A stretch of 64,000 nucleotides of DNA from Mycobacterium sp. 852002-40037_SCH5390672 (GTDB lineage Bacteria > Actinomycetota > Actinomycetes > Mycobacteriales > Mycobacteriaceae). The notes under the pieces are model-generated. The model was not told the DNA's origin. It saw nothing but the letters and a program-made list of their open reading frames with translations, and ran no database searches. The stretch is from positions 62,001-126,000 of the forward strand of contig NZ_LZTA01000078.1 of assembly GCF_001665875.1 (NCBI RefSeq), written 5' to 3'. Of the stretch, positions 35,343 through 45,400 are shown in pieces (within the stretch, counting starts at the first letter, position 1; the number at the start of each line of letters is the position of its first letter). Position numbers and translations under genes: made by a program.

Positions 35343-35789
35343 ATGGCTATCCCCCCACCCGCGAAACTGACCGGTTCCCGCTATGCCCGGCTGCGATCCT
35401 TCCGCCGCGACGGCACGCCCGTCGACACCCCGGTCTGGTTCGCGTTCGACGAAGACAGCCTGCTGTTCCGGACCAAGGTGGGCCCGAAGACTCAGCGGCT
35501 GGCCGCGCGCCGCGACGTCGAGCTCGCGGCCTGCGACTACCGCGGCCGGGTGCGCCCCGGCGCGACGACGGTGGCCGGCCGCGCCACGATCCTGTCCGGC
35601 GCCGAGGCCGCCAGAGCCAACCGGGTGCTGCACCGACGCTACGGCTGGCAATGGAACATCGTCCCGCTGATCAAGATTCCGGGCGTGACCAACGTGCACC
35701 GAGATCTCTGCGCGCGCGAGAAGTTACGGCGCGCCCGCGACCGCGGGGTGTGGCCGGGCAGCGTCATCGTGCGGGTGGAGCTGCCATGA
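35343..35789 (+). CDS. F420-dependent PPOX-class oxidoreductase
   Basis: The protein (148 residues from ATG 35343; an in-frame GTG lies at 35337) has the split-barrel pattern of small F420 or FMN oxidoreductases: GSRYARLRSFRRDGTPVDTPVWFAFD near the N-terminus, then LLFRTKVGPKTQRLA and ACDYRGRV. The ATG is favoured because the MerR-type promoter would place the transcript start almost on it. The stop overlaps the start of the metallo-hydrolase gene (ATGA). The substrate is unknown; the MerR link suggests an oxidative or electrophile response. Confidence 0.82.
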   Translation: MAIPPPAKLTGSRYARLRSFRRDGTPVDTPVWFAFDEDSLLFRTKVGPKTQRLAARRDVELAACDYRGRVRPGATTVAGRATILSGAEAARANRVLHRRYGWQWNIVPLIKIPGVTNVHRDLCAREKLRRARDRGVWPGSVIVRVELP

Positions 35790-36727
35790 CGCGACCACCG
35801 GTGTCCGACCCGGTCCGCTCCCCCGGCATTCTCCAATGCTGCGGTGCCGCAGCAGGACTGGTGCTTGGCATGGTCCGCCCGAGGCGGCCCGACGAGCGGT
35901 TCATCCGCAGCGTCGTGGACGCGGGCCTACCGGCTCCCGGCGGCACCGTGACGGTGACCGCGCTGCCCCAAGTGCCACGTTCGGTGCCGACCGCCGCGAT
36001 CGTCGAGGGCACCTTCACACCGGCCCGCGTCGAGAACTCCCTGACGTCGTTCGTCGTCTGTCACTCCGAAGCGACGTTCATCGTCGACCCCGCGGTGTGC
36101 CTCGATGTCGACCAGCGCGCCATCGCCCAACTGCCCGCGGTGTTACGGGTCGCCGTCCGCCCGCCGGACAGCACCATCCCCACCGTCACCGCATTGGCTC
36201 AGCTGCCCGACGCGCCGCACCTGGATTTCGCCTTGCCCACCCACGCGCATTGGGACCACGTCTCGGGTCTGCTGGACCTGCCGGATCTTCCCGTACGCCT
36301 GCACCGCGGCGAACATGAATGGATCAGTTCCGGTCTTGTCGCGCCCGTCGGTGGCGTGCGTGATTCGCTGCGCGGCAGGCCGGTCAGCGAATACGACCTG
36401 GATGGGCCGCCTGTACTGACCTTTACCGCAAGCCACGATCTCTTCCGTGACCAGTCCGTGCTGCTGGTCGACCTTGCCGGACACACTCCGGGCAGCGTCG
36501 GGGTGCTCGCCCACACCGGGCGGGGGTGGATCCTCATCGCCGGTGACGCGGCCTGGCACGCGATGCAGATCGAGAAGGTCCGCCAAAAGTCAAGCTATCC
36601 GGGTGTTTTGGTGGACGAGGACCGCGAAGAGACCTTCAAGACCCTGCAGCGCCTGCACCTGGCGCGGCACGCGGCCACGATCATCCCGACCCACGACCAC
36701 CAGGCGGCGCTGGGGTTACCCGCCTAG
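35786..36727 (+). CDS. metallo-beta-lactamase-fold hydrolase
   Basis: The 313-residue protein carries the binuclear-metal motif THAHWDH (HxHxDH), then [16 protein letters not shown] and PTHDH, giving a complete set of ligands of the metallo-beta-lactamase superfamily. The arrangement resembles lactonase-like members; substrate unknown. ATG 35786 overlaps the PPOX stop, so the two are co-translated under the MerR-type promoter. Its 3' end overlaps the convergent dnaE1 3' end by 12 bp. Confidence 0.88.
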   Translation: MTRPPVSDPVRSPGILQCCGAAAGLVLGMVRPRRPDERFIRSVVDAGLPAPGGTVTVTALPQVPRSVPTAAIVEGTFTPARVENSLTSFVVCHSEATFIVDPAVCLDVDQRAIAQLPAVLRVAVRPPDSTIPTVTALAQLPDAPHLDFALPTHAHWDHVSGLLDLPDLPVRLHRGEHEWISSGLVAPVGGVRDSLRGRPVSEYDLDGPPVLTFTASHDLFRDQSVLLVDLAGHTPGSVGVLAHTGRGWILIAGDAAWHAMQIEKVRQKSSYPGVLVDEDREETFKTLQRLHLARHAATIIPTHDHQAALGLPA

Positions 36728-39700
36728 GCAGCCCGGGCCGAGCAGCGCCTTGAGATCCCCCATCAGCGCCGGCGATGGCGTAACCCGAAGCGAGGCATCC
36801 AGTTCCAGCGTGGTGATCCGGTCCCCGCTGATCAGCCGCAGGTGCACCTGAGCCGTGCCGGGGTGGCGGGCCAGCACCTGCTTGAGCGCGGTGACCTTGT
36901 CGATGGTGCACTGCCGCGTCGGCAGGCTGACCGCCAGCGGCCGGTTCGGCTGCGCACTGGAAAAGTCGGGCACCACAAGCTCGTTGGCGATCAGCGCGAC
37001 GCGGTCGTCGCGCAGCGACACCTTCGCCTTGATCAGCACCACGACGTCGTCGGCGATGTCGGCCCCGTGCACGGAGTACGCCTGCGGGAAGAACATCACC
37101 TCGATGCCACCGGTGAGGTCCTCTAATTGGGCTGATGCCCAAGGCATTCCGTTCTTGTTGACCCGACGGTTGACCGACGCGAGGATGCCGCCCACCCGCA
37201 CCTGGGTGTCGTTGGGGACATCGCCGTCGAGGATGGCCGGAATCTGGGTGTCGACCTGCGCGGTCAGCAGGTGCGCCACTTGGTTGAGCGGATGCCCGGA
37301 CACATACAGGCCCAGCATTTCTCGCTCCAGGGCGAGCTTGTGCTTGTCCTCCCACTCGTCGTCGGGCACCTTGATGTTGAACACAGAGTCGGTGACGCTG
37401 CCGTCACTGCCGCCGCCGAACAGGTCGAACTGGCCCATCGCCTCGGCCTTCTTGGTGCCCAGCACCGAGTCGACCGCGTCGGTGTGCACCAGGAACAGGC
37501 CCTTGCGGGCATGTCCCAGCGAGTCGAAGGCGCCGGCCTTGATCAACGACTCGGTGACCTTCTTGTTGCAGGCCGCGACGTCGATCTTGTTCAGGTAATC
37601 CGAGAAGTCGGTGAACTTGCCCTTGCCGTTGCGGGTGCCGATCAGCGAGCCCACGACGTTGGCGCCGACGTTGCGCACCGCCCCCAGCCCGAAGCGGATG
37701 TCCTTCCCGACCGACGCGAAGTTCACCAGGGACTCGTTGACGTCCGGCGGCAGCACCGTGATGCCGAGCTTGCGGCAGTCGGCCAGGTAGACCGCGGCCT
37801 TGTCCTTGTCGTCGCCCACCGACGTCAGCAGGCCGGCCATGTACTCGGCCGGATAGTTGGCCTTCAGGTAGGCGGTCCAATAGGAGACCAGGCCGTAGCC
37901 GGCCGCGTGTGACTTGTTGAACGCGTACCCGGCGAACGGAAGAATGGTGTCCCACAACGCTTTCACCGCTTTTTCGGAGAAGCCGTTGGCCGTCATGCCT
38001 TCGTAGAAGCCCTTGTACTCGGCCTCGAGCACCTCGAGCTTCTTCTTACCCATCGCCTTACGCAGCGCGTCGGCCTTACCCATCGTGTAGGAGGCGACCT
38101 TCTGGGCGATTAGCATGATCTGCTCTTGGTAGACGATCAGGCCGTGCGTCTCGGCCAGGATTTCGCGCAGCGGCTCCTCGAGCTCCGGGTGGATCGGCTT
38201 GACCGCCTGTCGACCGTTCTTGCGGTCGGCGTAATCGTTGTGGGCGTTCATGCCCATCGGCCCGGGCCGGTACAGCGCCAGCACCGCGACGATGTCGTTG
38301 AATTCGGTGGGCTGCATGCGGCGCAACAGATCTCGCATCGGGCCGCCGTCCAGCTGGAAGACGCCCAGGGTGTCACCGCGGCCGAGCAGCTCGTAGGTGG
38401 GCTCGTCGTCCAGCGGCACCGACTCCAGGTCGAGGTCGATTCCCCTGTTGGTCTTGATGTTTTCCAGCGCGTCGCCGATGATCGTCAGGTTCCGCAGGCC
38501 CAGGAAGTCCATCTTCAGCAGGCCGATTGCCTCACACGACGGGTAGTCCCAGCCGGTGATGATGGCCCCGTCCTGGGGCCGCTTCCACAGCGGGATGGCC
38601 TCGGTCAGCGGCTCACTGCTCATGATCACCGCGCACGCGTGCACGCCGGCGTTGCGGATCAAGCCTTCCAGGCCGCGCGCGGTCTGGTAGATGGTGCGCA
38701 CGTCCGGATCGGTCTCGATGAGACCGCGGACCTCGGCGGCCTCCTTGAACCGCTCATGGCCAGGATCGGTGATGCCCGACAGCGGAATGTCTTTGGCCAT
38801 GATCGGCGGCGGCAGCGCCTTGGTGATCCGGTCGGCGATCGCGAACCCGGGCTGGCCGTAGTGGATACGGGCCGAATCCTTAAGCGCCGCCTTGGTTTTG
38901 ATGGTGCCGAAGGTGATGACCTGGGCGACGCGGTCCGAGCCCCACTTTTCGGCGGCGTAGCGCACCATCTCGCCGCGGCGACGGTCGTCGAAGTCGATAT
39001 CGATGTCGGGTGCCGACGGACGCTCCGGGTTGAGGAAGCGCTCGAACAGCAGACCGTGCGGGATCGGGTCGATGTTGGTGATGCCCAGCGCGTAGGCCAC
39101 CAGCGAGCCCGCCGCCGAGCCGCGGCCGGGTCCCACCCGGATGTCGACCGAGCGTGCGTAGTTGATCAGGTCGGCGACGATCAGGAAGTAGGACGGAAAG
39201 CCCTTGTCGCAGATGACCTTGATTTCATACTCGGCCCGCTCGATGTAGTCCTGCCCGACACCGGACGGGAAACGGCGCTGCAGCCCGGCGAGCACCTCGT
39301 GATGCAGCCAGGTGGCCTGGTCGTGTCCCTCGGGCACCGGGAAGATCGGCATCCGGTCGCGCGGCGCCCACACCTCGTCGTAGGACTGCACCCGCTCGGC
39401 GATCAGCAGGGTGGAGTCGCAGGCGCCGGGAACCTCGTCGTCCCAGATCTGGCGCATCTCGGCGGCCGACTTCAGGTAGTAGCCGTCGCCGTCGAACTTG
39501 AACCGGTTGGGGTCCGAGAGCGTCTTGCCGGTCTGCACGCACAGCAGCGCCTCGTGGTTGTGGGCGGCGTCGCGGGTGACGTAGTGGCAGTCGTTGGTGG
39601 CCAGCGGCGGGATGCCCAGCTTGCGGCCGATCTCCAGCAGGCCTTCGCGGACCCGCGTCTCGATGGACAGCCCGTGGTCCATCAGCTCCAGGAAGTAGTT

Positions 39701-40288
39701 GTCGGCGCCGAAGATCTCGCGCCACTTGGCGGCCGATTCCAGCGCCTCGCGCTCGTGGCCCAGCCGCAGCCGGGTCTGCACCTCACCCGACGGGCAGCCG
39801 GTGGTGGCGATGATGCCGTCGGCGTGTTCGGCGATGATCTCGGCGTCCATCCGCGACCACTTGCCGAGCTGGCCCTCGAAGGACGCCAGCGAGGACAGCT
39901 TGAACAGGTTGCGCAGGCCGGTGGCGTTCTCGGCCACCATCGTCATGTGCGTGTAGGAGCCACTGCCCGACACGTCGTCGGACTTCTGGCCGGGGTCACC
40001 CCACAGGATCCGCCGAGTGTCGAAGCGCGAGGCCGGCGCGATGTAGGCCTCGACGCCGATGATGGGCTTGATCCCGGCCTTGGTCGCCGCGGTGTAGAAC
40101 TCGCTGGCGCCGAACATGTTTCCGTGGTCGGTCATCCCGACCGCGGGCATTTGCAGCCGGTCCACCTCGGCCAGCATCGGCGTGATCTTCGCGGCACCGT
40201 CCAACATCGAGTACTCGGTGTGGTTATGCAGGTGCACGAACGACGACTCGCGACGAACGCTCGCGTGAGGAGGCAACGAACCGGTCAT
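36716..40288 (-). CDS. dnaE1: replicative DNA polymerase III alpha subunit DnaE1
   Basis: The 1190-residue protein is the C-family replicative polymerase. It begins with a PHP domain (about 15-290) that keeps [14 protein letters not shown], the exonuclease used for proofreading in mycobacteria. The polymerase core has [12 protein letters not shown] with the catalytic aspartates and [18 protein letters not shown]. The beta-binding and OB-fold regions follow ([26 protein letters not shown], about 1000-1090). It aligns end to end with M. tuberculosis DnaE1, with a few extra residues at the N-terminus. The start is ATG 40288. Confidence 0.97.
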   Translation of the reverse strand: MTGSLPPHASVRRESSFVHLHNHTEYSMLDGAAKITPMLAEVDRLQMPAVGMTDHGNMFGASEFYTAATKAGIKPIIGVEAYIAPASRFDTRRILWGDPGQKSDDVSGSGSYTHMTMVAENATGLRNLFKLSSLASFEGQLGKWSRMDAEIIAEHADGIIATTGCPSGEVQTRLRLGHEREALESAAKWREIFGADNYFLELMDHGLSIETRVREGLLEIGRKLGIPPLATNDCHYVTRDAAHNHEALLCVQTGKTLSDPNRFKFDGDGYYLKSAAEMRQIWDDEVPGACDSTLLIAERVQSYDEVWAPRDRMPIFPVPEGHDQATWLHHEVLAGLQRRFPSGVGQDYIERAEYEIKVICDKGFPSYFLIVADLINYARSVDIRVGPGRGSAAGSLVAYALGITNIDPIPHGLLFERFLNPERPSAPDIDIDFDDRRRGEMVRYAAEKWGSDRVAQVITFGTIKTKAALKDSARIHYGQPGFAIADRITKALPPPIMAKDIPLSGITDPGHERFKEAAEVRGLIETDPDVRTIYQTARGLEGLIRNAGVHACAVIMSSEPLTEAIPLWKRPQDGAIITGWDYPSCEAIGLLKMDFLGLRNLTIIGDALENIKTNRGIDLDLESVPLDDEPTYELLGRGDTLGVFQLDGGPMRDLLRRMQPTEFNDIVAVLALYRPGPMGMNAHNDYADRKNGRQAVKPIHPELEEPLREILAETHGLIVYQEQIMLIAQKVASYTMGKADALRKAMGKKKLEVLEAEYKGFYEGMTANGFSEKAVKALWDTILPFAGYAFNKSHAAGYGLVSYWTAYLKANYPAEYMAGLLTSVGDDKDKAAVYLADCRKLGITVLPPDVNESLVNFASVGKDIRFGLGAVRNVGANVVGSLIGTRNGKGKFTDFSDYLNKIDVAACNKKVTESLIKAGAFDSLGHARKGLFLVHTDAVDSVLGTKKAEAMGQFDLFGGGSDGSVTDSVFNIKVPDDEWEDKHKLALEREMLGLYVSGHPLNQVAHLLTAQVDTQIPAILDGDVPNDTQVRVGGILASVNRRVNKNGMPWASAQLEDLTGGIEVMFFPQAYSVHGADIADDVVVLIKAKVSLRDDRVALIANELVVPDFSSAQPNRPLAVSLPTRQCTIDKVTALKQVLARHPGTAQVHLRLISGDRITTLELDASLRVTPSPALMGDLKALLGPGCLGG

Positions 40289-40357
40289 AGGGACGCCAGT
40301 CTATGACCGCGGACCGACACGAGTTCGGCGTGTCGCCGCGTGTGTCTCGATGATTCG

Positions 40358-40401
40358 GTGACGACCCGCTGCGCCCGGTTCCCGCCGCGCTTGCGATCGC
40401 C
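40358..40401 (-). repeat. dispersed intergenic repeat, copy 3
   Basis: Read on the minus strand this is GGCGATCGCAAGCGCGGCGG...CGGGCGCAGCGGGTCGTCAC. It shares both flanks with copies 1 and 2 and differs by a few bases in the middle (GGAACC where the others have AAGCC). It lies in the 122-bp spacer between the SRPBCC gene and dnaE1, i.e. in the dnaE1 upstream region. Confidence 0.55.
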
Positions 40402-40410
40402 CCGGGCCTC

Positions 40411-40842
40411 TTACCCGTACAACTCGACGAAGTTCTTCAGCGACTTCTGCACGTCGCCTTTGACGGCACGCGCCGCCGCCGAACCCACCGGACCGAACAG
40501 CGCCCGCCCACCCAGTTCGAGGCGCACACCCAGCGTCGATCCGTCGCCCGTGGGCCGCACCGTGAGCGTGACGGCGTATTTGGCCCCGCCTTTGCCGGAC
40601 CCCGACATCGCCACCTCGTGCGGCGGGTCCCACTTGGTCACCGTCCAGGTCACGCGGTTGCGGAGGCCTTTGGCCCGCGCCACCCCGACGATCTGGGTGC
40701 CCTCGGCGATCTCGTCGGGCAGGTCGCTGCGCCATGCCTCGTGCATCACCAGCCAGTCGCCCAGGTCGGAGAGATCGGCGACGTGGTCCCACATGTCCTG
40801 CGGGGTCATCGGGACATCGGCGGTCAGGTCCACAGCAGCCAC
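40411..40842 (-). CDS. SRPBCC-fold protein (Rv1546 type)
   Basis: The 143-residue protein has the START/SRPBCC pattern: an N-terminal [39 protein letters not shown] and a C-terminal helix [16 protein letters not shown]. Such folds bind a hydrophobic ligand in a deep pocket. Length and position match Rv1546, upstream of dnaE1 on the same strand. The ligand and role are unknown. Confidence 0.85.
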   Translation of the reverse strand: MAAVDLTADVPMTPQDMWDHVADLSDLGDWLVMHEAWRSDLPDEIAEGTQIVGVARAKGLRNRVTWTVTKWDPPHEVAMSGSGKGGAKYAVTLTVRPTGDGSTLGVRLELGGRALFGPVGSAAARAVKGDVQKSLKNFVELYG

Positions 40843-40860
40843 CGCCTGAGCCTAGCGCTT

Positions 40861-41041
40861 CGTCACATCCGCCACTGGGGTCTCACCGCCCAGGGACATG
40901 GTCCGTTGCCCGCCTTTGCGCGACAACGGGAGACGACGCGCCGGCAGCCCGCCGGCAACCCGATCCGCGGCCACCAGTTGTCGCTCAAAGGCGGGCATTT
41001 CGCCACCCGTCCGGCGGAGAGACGCATGTGGCGGGTGTGAT
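40861..41041. repeat. 180-bp interrupted inverted repeat
   Basis: The inner arms GCCCGCCTTTGCGCGACAAC (40908-40927) and GTTGTCGCTCAAAGGCGGGC (40977-40996) pair with one mismatch. Outer arms near 40863-40885 (GTCACATCCGCCAC...GTCTC) and 41019-41041 (GAGAC...GTGGCGGGTGTGATC) also pair imperfectly. The whole element fills the spacer between the SRPBCC and SDR genes, both on the minus strand. The inner arm core is shared with the hairpin at 20776-20816, which suggests a mobile or repetitive palindromic element. Confidence 0.65.
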
Positions 41042-41066
41042 CGGCCCGCTCTGACCGGCGAGGTCG

Positions 41067-41870
41067 TCAGGTCGTGGGACCGCCGCGGAATCGGTTGCCG
41101 ATCCGGATGCCGGGCAACAGCAAACTGCGCGGCACGAACCGCCCGCCGGTGCTGACCACCTTGGGCACCACGCCGGGCACCACCGTGCGACGGCCGGACA
41201 GCATGCCGCCGATGGCCGCCTCGGCCACGTCGCGCGGCGAGACCTGAGCGATGGGGATGCTGAACCGCTCGGCGTTGGCGATCTCGGCCCACTCGGTCGG
41301 CACCGGTCCCGGGCACAGGCAGGTGACCGACACCCCCGTTCCGTGCAACTCCTCGTGCACCGCTTCGGAGAACGTCTGCACGAACGCCTTGCTGGCCGAA
41401 TACACCGCCATGTAGGGAACCGGCTGAAATCCCGCGATCGACGCGATGTTCATCACCGCGCCGGCGCCGCGCTCGACCATGCCGGGCAGCGTCGCGTGGG
41501 TGAGCTCCATCAACGCCAGCGCGTTGAGGGTGACCTGCTCGCTCTCGCGGTCCACCGGCAACTCGTGAAACACCCCGCTGGTGCCGAAACCGGCGCTGTT
41601 GCACAGCCCGGCGATCGATTCGCTGCGCAGCCGGTTCGTCAGTTTGGCGCGAGCCTTGCCGTCGCTGAGATCCAGGGGCAGCACCTCGACGGCGACCGAG
41701 TATTCCTGGCCCACCTCGTTGGCCAGATCGTCGAGGCGCTCGCGGCGCCGCGCGACCAGCAACAGCGGGAAGCCGCGGCGGGCCAATCCGCGAGCCAGTT
41801 CGGCGCCGATACCCGACGAGGCGCCGGTGATGACAACGGTGGTCTGAATGTCAGGTTTTGGAAGGCTCAT
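41067..41870 (-). CDS. short-chain dehydrogenase (Rv1544 type)
   Basis: The 267-residue SDR has ITGASSGIGAELARGLARRG, CNSAGFG in place of the usual NNAG, and catalytic YSASK with Ser in NIASIAGF. VARRRERL suggests NADP(H). ATG 41870 gives MSLPKPDIQTTVV and the length of M. tuberculosis Rv1544, a predicted ketoacyl reductase; the frame is open further upstream. It starts 4 bp after the stop of the preceding SDR gene, so the two form an operon, presumably in lipid metabolism. Confidence 0.88.
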   Translation of the reverse strand: MSLPKPDIQTTVVITGASSGIGAELARGLARRGFPLLLVARRRERLDDLANEVGQEYSVAVEVLPLDLSDGKARAKLTNRLRSESIAGLCNSAGFGTSGVFHELPVDRESEQVTLNALALMELTHATLPGMVERGAGAVMNIASIAGFQPVPYMAVYSASKAFVQTFSEAVHEELHGTGVSVTCLCPGPVPTEWAEIANAERFSIPIAQVSPRDVAEAAIGGMLSGRRTVVPGVVPKVVSTGGRFVPRSLLLPGIRIGNRFRGGPTT

Positions 41871-41874
41871 GGTG

Positions 41875-42915
41875 TCACCAATGTATCCCGCGGGTCGCCC
41901 GCACGAAGTTCTCGCTGCGCTTATCGAATTCCGTTGTGTCGGTTGATGATTCATCTCCTTTAGCGGCACTGGAGTCGCTGAACATGGCGAACGCCCGATT
42001 GCGCACCCGATCCATCACCGCCGGGTTGACCGCATCGGCGACGGCGGCGAACTGCCCGAACGGCGAGCTGGCCCGGCGCGGCCGGTGCACGATCGCGTCG
42101 GCGATCACGCCGGCCGCCTGCTCGGGCGTCAGCGCCGGGAACTTGTCGTAGAGCGTGGTCGGGCTGATCATCGGCGTGCGCACCAGCGCCATGTGCACCG
42201 TGGTGAACCGCACGTCGTCGTTCACGGTTTCGGCCTGCAGCGCGTCGCACAGACTGTCCAGGGCGGCCTTGCTGGCGATGTAGGCCCCGAAGCGCGGCGC
42301 GCGGGTCTGCACTCCGACCGAGGACACGTTGAGCACGTGGCCGTATCCCCGCTCGCGCATCCCGGGGATGAACTTGAGGATCAGCTGGACCGCGCCCAGG
42401 TAGTTCAGCTGCATGGTCCGCTGATAGTCGTGGATCCGGTCGTAGGACAGCTCCAGCGAGCGCCTGATCGACTTCCCCGCGTTGTTGATCAGGATGTCGA
42501 CGCCACCCAGGTCGTCGAGCACCTGATCGGCCATCGCGGCGATGGCGTCCATGTCGGTCAGGTCGCACGGGTAGACGTGGGCGGTCCCACCGTTATCGCG
42601 GATCTCGTCGGCGACCTTCTCGAGATTTTCCCGGGTACGGGCCACCAGCGCCACCGCGCCGCCGGATTCCGCGATCTTCTTCGCGGCGGCCTCACCGATG
42701 CCCGAGGACCCGCCGGTGATCAGGGCGGTCTTGCCCGCGACGGCGTCCTCGAGGGTGCGGCCCTGCACCGCGTCGAGCAGATTCCGCAGATAAAACGGTC
42801 GATACCGTCCGGCCGAGTTCGGGGTGTTGACGATGTGAGACACCGCCGCCAGTGGTTTCTCCACCAGGCCCCCGAGCGAGTTCTCCACCAAGTTCGTTAA
42901 GTCACCAAGATTCAT
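41875..42915 (-). CDS. SDR-type fatty acyl-CoA/aldehyde reductase (Rv1543 type)
   Basis: The 346-residue protein has about 60 N-terminal residues before an SDR domain: ITGGSSGIGEAAAKKIAESGG, NNAGKSIRRSLELS, VSSVGVQTRAPRFGAYIASK with the catalytic Tyr-Lys pair, and MALVRTPMISPT. It matches Rv1543, annotated as a possible fatty acyl-CoA reductase. ATG 42915 follows GGAGCGAAGCC. It is the first gene of a two-SDR operon. Confidence 0.88.
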   Translation of the reverse strand: MNLGDLTNLVENSLGGLVEKPLAAVSHIVNTPNSAGRYRPFYLRNLLDAVQGRTLEDAVAGKTALITGGSSGIGEAAAKKIAESGGAVALVARTRENLEKVADEIRDNGGTAHVYPCDLTDMDAIAAMADQVLDDLGGVDILINNAGKSIRRSLELSYDRIHDYQRTMQLNYLGAVQLILKFIPGMRERGYGHVLNVSSVGVQTRAPRFGAYIASKAALDSLCDALQAETVNDDVRFTTVHMALVRTPMISPTTLYDKFPALTPEQAAGVIADAIVHRPRRASSPFGQFAAVADAVNPAVMDRVRNRAFAMFSDSSAAKGDESSTDTTEFDKRSENFVRATRGIHW

Positions 42916-43198
42916 CGGCTTCGCTCCTGATGATGTGAGCCCCCCGGCCGCAACTGGCCTGCCCGTTGACCACGACCGCCTTGCGGGGCTGCGCGAGTGA
43001 TGTGACGTGCATCATTAAGCCAACCTAGGACATCAGCGGACCGGCCCGGTACAGATTGCGGTCATGTAACGCGACACCGACTCTCACGTTGCGCCGAGAA
43101 CAACCGCCAGCAGTGGGCAATCGGCTTGTTACACAGGGCAATCCGGGCGTGATCGCGCACTAACTGACGAGCAACGCCGAGATGCTCCAATCGTGCTT
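42916..43198. other. 283-bp divergent intergenic region
   Basis: No gene is seen. It must hold promoters for the SDR operon (leftward) and glbN (rightward). A small inverted repeat, TGATG-N7-CATCA, lies at 42998-43014, about 80 bp upstream of the SDR start, and could be an operator. The heptamer GGCAATC is repeated near 43118 and 43137. Nothing more specific can be supported. Confidence 0.4.
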
Positions 43199-43609
43199 AT
43201 GAAAATTCTGGCGCGCTTCCGCAAGTCCGCACCGGCACCCATCTACGACCGGATCGGTGGGCACGAGGCGATCGAAGTCGTGGTCGAGGACTTCTACGTT
43301 CGGGTGCTTGCCGACGAGCAACTGGCCGGCTTTTTCTCCGGCACGAATATGAACCGCCTCAAGGGCAAACAGGCGGAGTTCTTCGCCGCCGCCCTGGGCG
43401 GCCCGCAGCCCTACACCGGCGCACCGATGAAGCAGGTACACCAGGGCCGCGGGATCACCATGCACCACTTCAGTTTGGTGGCCGGGCATTTGGCCGACGC
43501 GCTGGCCGGCGCCGGCGTGCCGTCCGAGACGGTGACCGAGATACTCGGCGCGATCGCGCCGTTGGCTCCCGAGATCGCGACCGGCGACGCCGGCAAGGTC
43601 ACGGTCTGA
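43199..43609 (+). CDS. glbN: truncated haemoglobin N
   Basis: This 136-residue group I truncated haemoglobin binds O2 and oxidises nitric oxide to nitrate. From ATG 43199 the numbering equals that of M. tuberculosis trHbN: Tyr33 (B10), Leu54 (E7), Gln58 (E11) and proximal His81 (F8) are all present. An in-frame GTG at 43193 is less likely for that reason. In M. tuberculosis glbN is next to lprI; here the downstream gene is a methyltransferase, so the two-gene unit is not conserved. Confidence 0.95.
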   Translation: MKILARFRKSAPAPIYDRIGGHEAIEVVVEDFYVRVLADEQLAGFFSGTNMNRLKGKQAEFFAAALGGPQPYTGAPMKQVHQGRGITMHHFSLVAGHLADALAGAGVPSETVTEILGAIAPLAPEIATGDAGKVTV

Positions 43610-43704
43610 CCGGTCCGTCCAGATCACCGTAAGGGCTGTAGCCGGGGCGACTAAGACGGCCAAGGACGGCAATCTCGGCTTACGGGCAGGCAACAGTGCC
43701 TAGC

Positions 43705-44472
43705 ATGCCTGGCATGCGGCGCACATTTGACGACCTGATCGCCGAGGCGGACGCCGCCCCGGTCGACGGCTGGGATTTTTCGTGGCTGGACGGCCGGGCC
43801 ACCGAGGAACGCCCGTCGTGGGGCTACCAGCGGCTACTGAGGAGCCGGCTGGCGACGGTGTCGGCCGCGCTGGACATTCACACCGGCGGCGGGGAGGTGC
43901 TGTCCGGTGCGGCACCGTTCCCGCCCACCATGGCGGCCATCGAGACGTGGCCGCCCAACGCGGCCCTGGCCACCCGGCGCCTGCATCCGCTCGGCGTGGT
44001 GGTCGTCGCGACCCGGGATGAGCCGCCGCTGCCGTTCGCCGACGACGCGTTCGACCTGGTGACCACGCGTCACCCGATCTCGGTCTGGTGGACCGAGATC
44101 CGTCGCGTGCTCCGGCCGGGCGGCACCTACTTCGCGCAGCACATCGGCCCCGCCACGACGGGCGAGCTGGTCGAGTACTTCATCGGTCCGCAGCCAAAGA
44201 AATGGGCCGAGTTTCACCCGGACGCCGTGCGCGCACAGGCCGAGGCCGCCGGGCTGCAGATCGTGGATGTGCGGATGGAGCGGATGCGGGCCGAGTTCTT
44301 CGACGTGGGCGCCGTCGTGTACTTCCTGCGCAAGGTGATCTGGGCGGTGCCCGACTTCACCGTGCAGCGCTACCGCGACCGGCTGGCCGAACTGCACGAG
44401 CGCATCGAATCCGACGGTCCGTTCGTCACCCACTCGGTGCGGCTTCTCGTCGAGGCCCGCAAGCCCCGGTGA
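43705..44472 (+). CDS. class I SAM-dependent methyltransferase
   Basis: The protein (255 residues from ATG 43705; in-frame starts also at 43696 and 43714) has a weakened Rossmann motif I (LDIHTGGGEVLSGA), then LPFADDAFDLVTTRHP (motif II/post-II), WWTEIRRVLRPGGTYFAQHIGP (motif III) and a C-terminal extension ending in LVEARKPR. It resembles UbiE/Methyltransf_11 proteins. The substrate is unknown. It lies downstream of glbN in the place of lprI and is convergent with the pseudouridine synthase gene, 1 bp apart. Confidence 0.82.
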   Translation: MPGMRRTFDDLIAEADAAPVDGWDFSWLDGRATEERPSWGYQRLLRSRLATVSAALDIHTGGGEVLSGAAPFPPTMAAIETWPPNAALATRRLHPLGVVVVATRDEPPLPFADDAFDLVTTRHPISVWWTEIRRVLRPGGTYFAQHIGPATTGELVEYFIGPQPKKWAEFHPDAVRAQAEAAGLQIVDVRMERMRAEFFDVGAVVYFLRKVIWAVPDFTVQRYRDRLAELHERIESDGPFVTHSVRLLVEARKPR

Positions 44473-44473
44473 G

Positions 44474-45400
44474 TCAGCCCTCGTCGCGCAACACATCCAG
44501 CGCGTGTTGCAGATCGGGCGGGTAGGGGCTGACGATCTCGATCCGCCTGCCGTCGGCGGGATGGGCGAACGACAGCGAGCGGGCATGTAGCCATTGGCGT
44601 TGCAGGCCAAGCTTTTTCGCGAGCTTGGGGTCGGCGCCGTAGACGAGGTCGCCGCAGCACGGGTGATGCAGCGCGGAGAAATGCACCCGGATCTGGTGGG
44701 TGCGGCCCGTTTCCAGGTGCACGTCGAGCAGGCTGGCGGCGACGAAGGCTTCCACGGTGTCGTAATGGGTGAGGCTGTGCCGGCCGTCCTTGGTGACCGC
44801 GAACTTCCATTCGCCGCCGCGGTGACGTCCGATCGGCGCGTCGATGGTCCCGCTGGACGGGTCCGGATGTCCCTGCACCAGCGCGTGATAGCGCTTGTCC
44901 ACGGTGCGCTGTTTGAACGCCCGCTTGAGCAGGGTGTAGGCGCGCTCGGACAGCGCCACCACCATCACCCCGGACGTGCCGACGTCGAGGCGATGCACGA
45001 TCCCCTGCCGCTCGGGCACCCCCGATGTGGTGATCCGGTAACCGGCGGCGGCCAGGCCACCGAGCACCGTGGGTCCGGTCCAGCCCACCGACGCGTGCGC
45101 GGCCACCGCCGCCGGCTTGTCGACCGCGACGATGTCGTCGTCGGAGTACAGGATCGTCATGCCCTCGATGTCGACCGGCGTGTTCTGCGGGGGCGCCGGC
45201 GCCTCGGGCAGGCGCACCTGCAGCCAGGCACCGCCGGTCAGGCGGTCGGACTTGCCGGCCTGGACTCCGTCGAGCTCCACCCCGCCGTCTTCGGCGAGCG
45301 CCGCCGCCGCGCTGCGCGACAGCCCCAGCAGCCGTGCCAGCCCGGCGTCGACGCGCATCCCCGCCAGTCCCTCCGGGACCGGCATCGAGCGGTCACTCAC
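44474..45400 (-). CDS. RluA/RluD-family pseudouridine synthase (Rv1540 type)
   Basis: The 308-residue protein has an N-terminal S4 RNA-binding domain (about 10-75) and a RluA catalytic domain with [14 protein letters not shown], in which the Asp of RLD is the nucleophile, then [19 protein letters not shown] and [11 protein letters not shown]. It isomerises uridines of 23S rRNA. GTG 45400 ([11 protein letters not shown]) matches the M. tuberculosis N-terminus and overlaps lspA by 8 bp; the longer open frame upstream lies antisense-free inside the lspA repeat tail and is not used. Confidence 0.93.
   Translation of the reverse strand: MSDRSMPVPEGLAGMRVDAGLARLLGLSRSAAAALAEDGGVELDGVQAGKSDRLTGGAWLQVRLPEAPAPPQNTPVDIEGMTILYSDDDIVAVDKPAAVAAHASVGWTGPTVLGGLAAAGYRITTSGVPERQGIVHRLDVGTSGVMVVALSERAYTLLKRAFKQRTVDKRYHALVQGHPDPSSGTIDAPIGRHRGGEWKFAVTKDGRHSLTHYDTVEAFVAASLLDVHLETGRTHQIRVHFSALHHPCCGDLVYGADPKLAKKLGLQRQWLHARSLSFAHPADGRRIEIVSPYPPDLQHALDVLRDEG

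Noticed and set aside
38126..40306. 726-residue open frame on the plus strand
   Set aside because: Shadow of dnaE1 caused by high GC at third positions; no recognisable protein.
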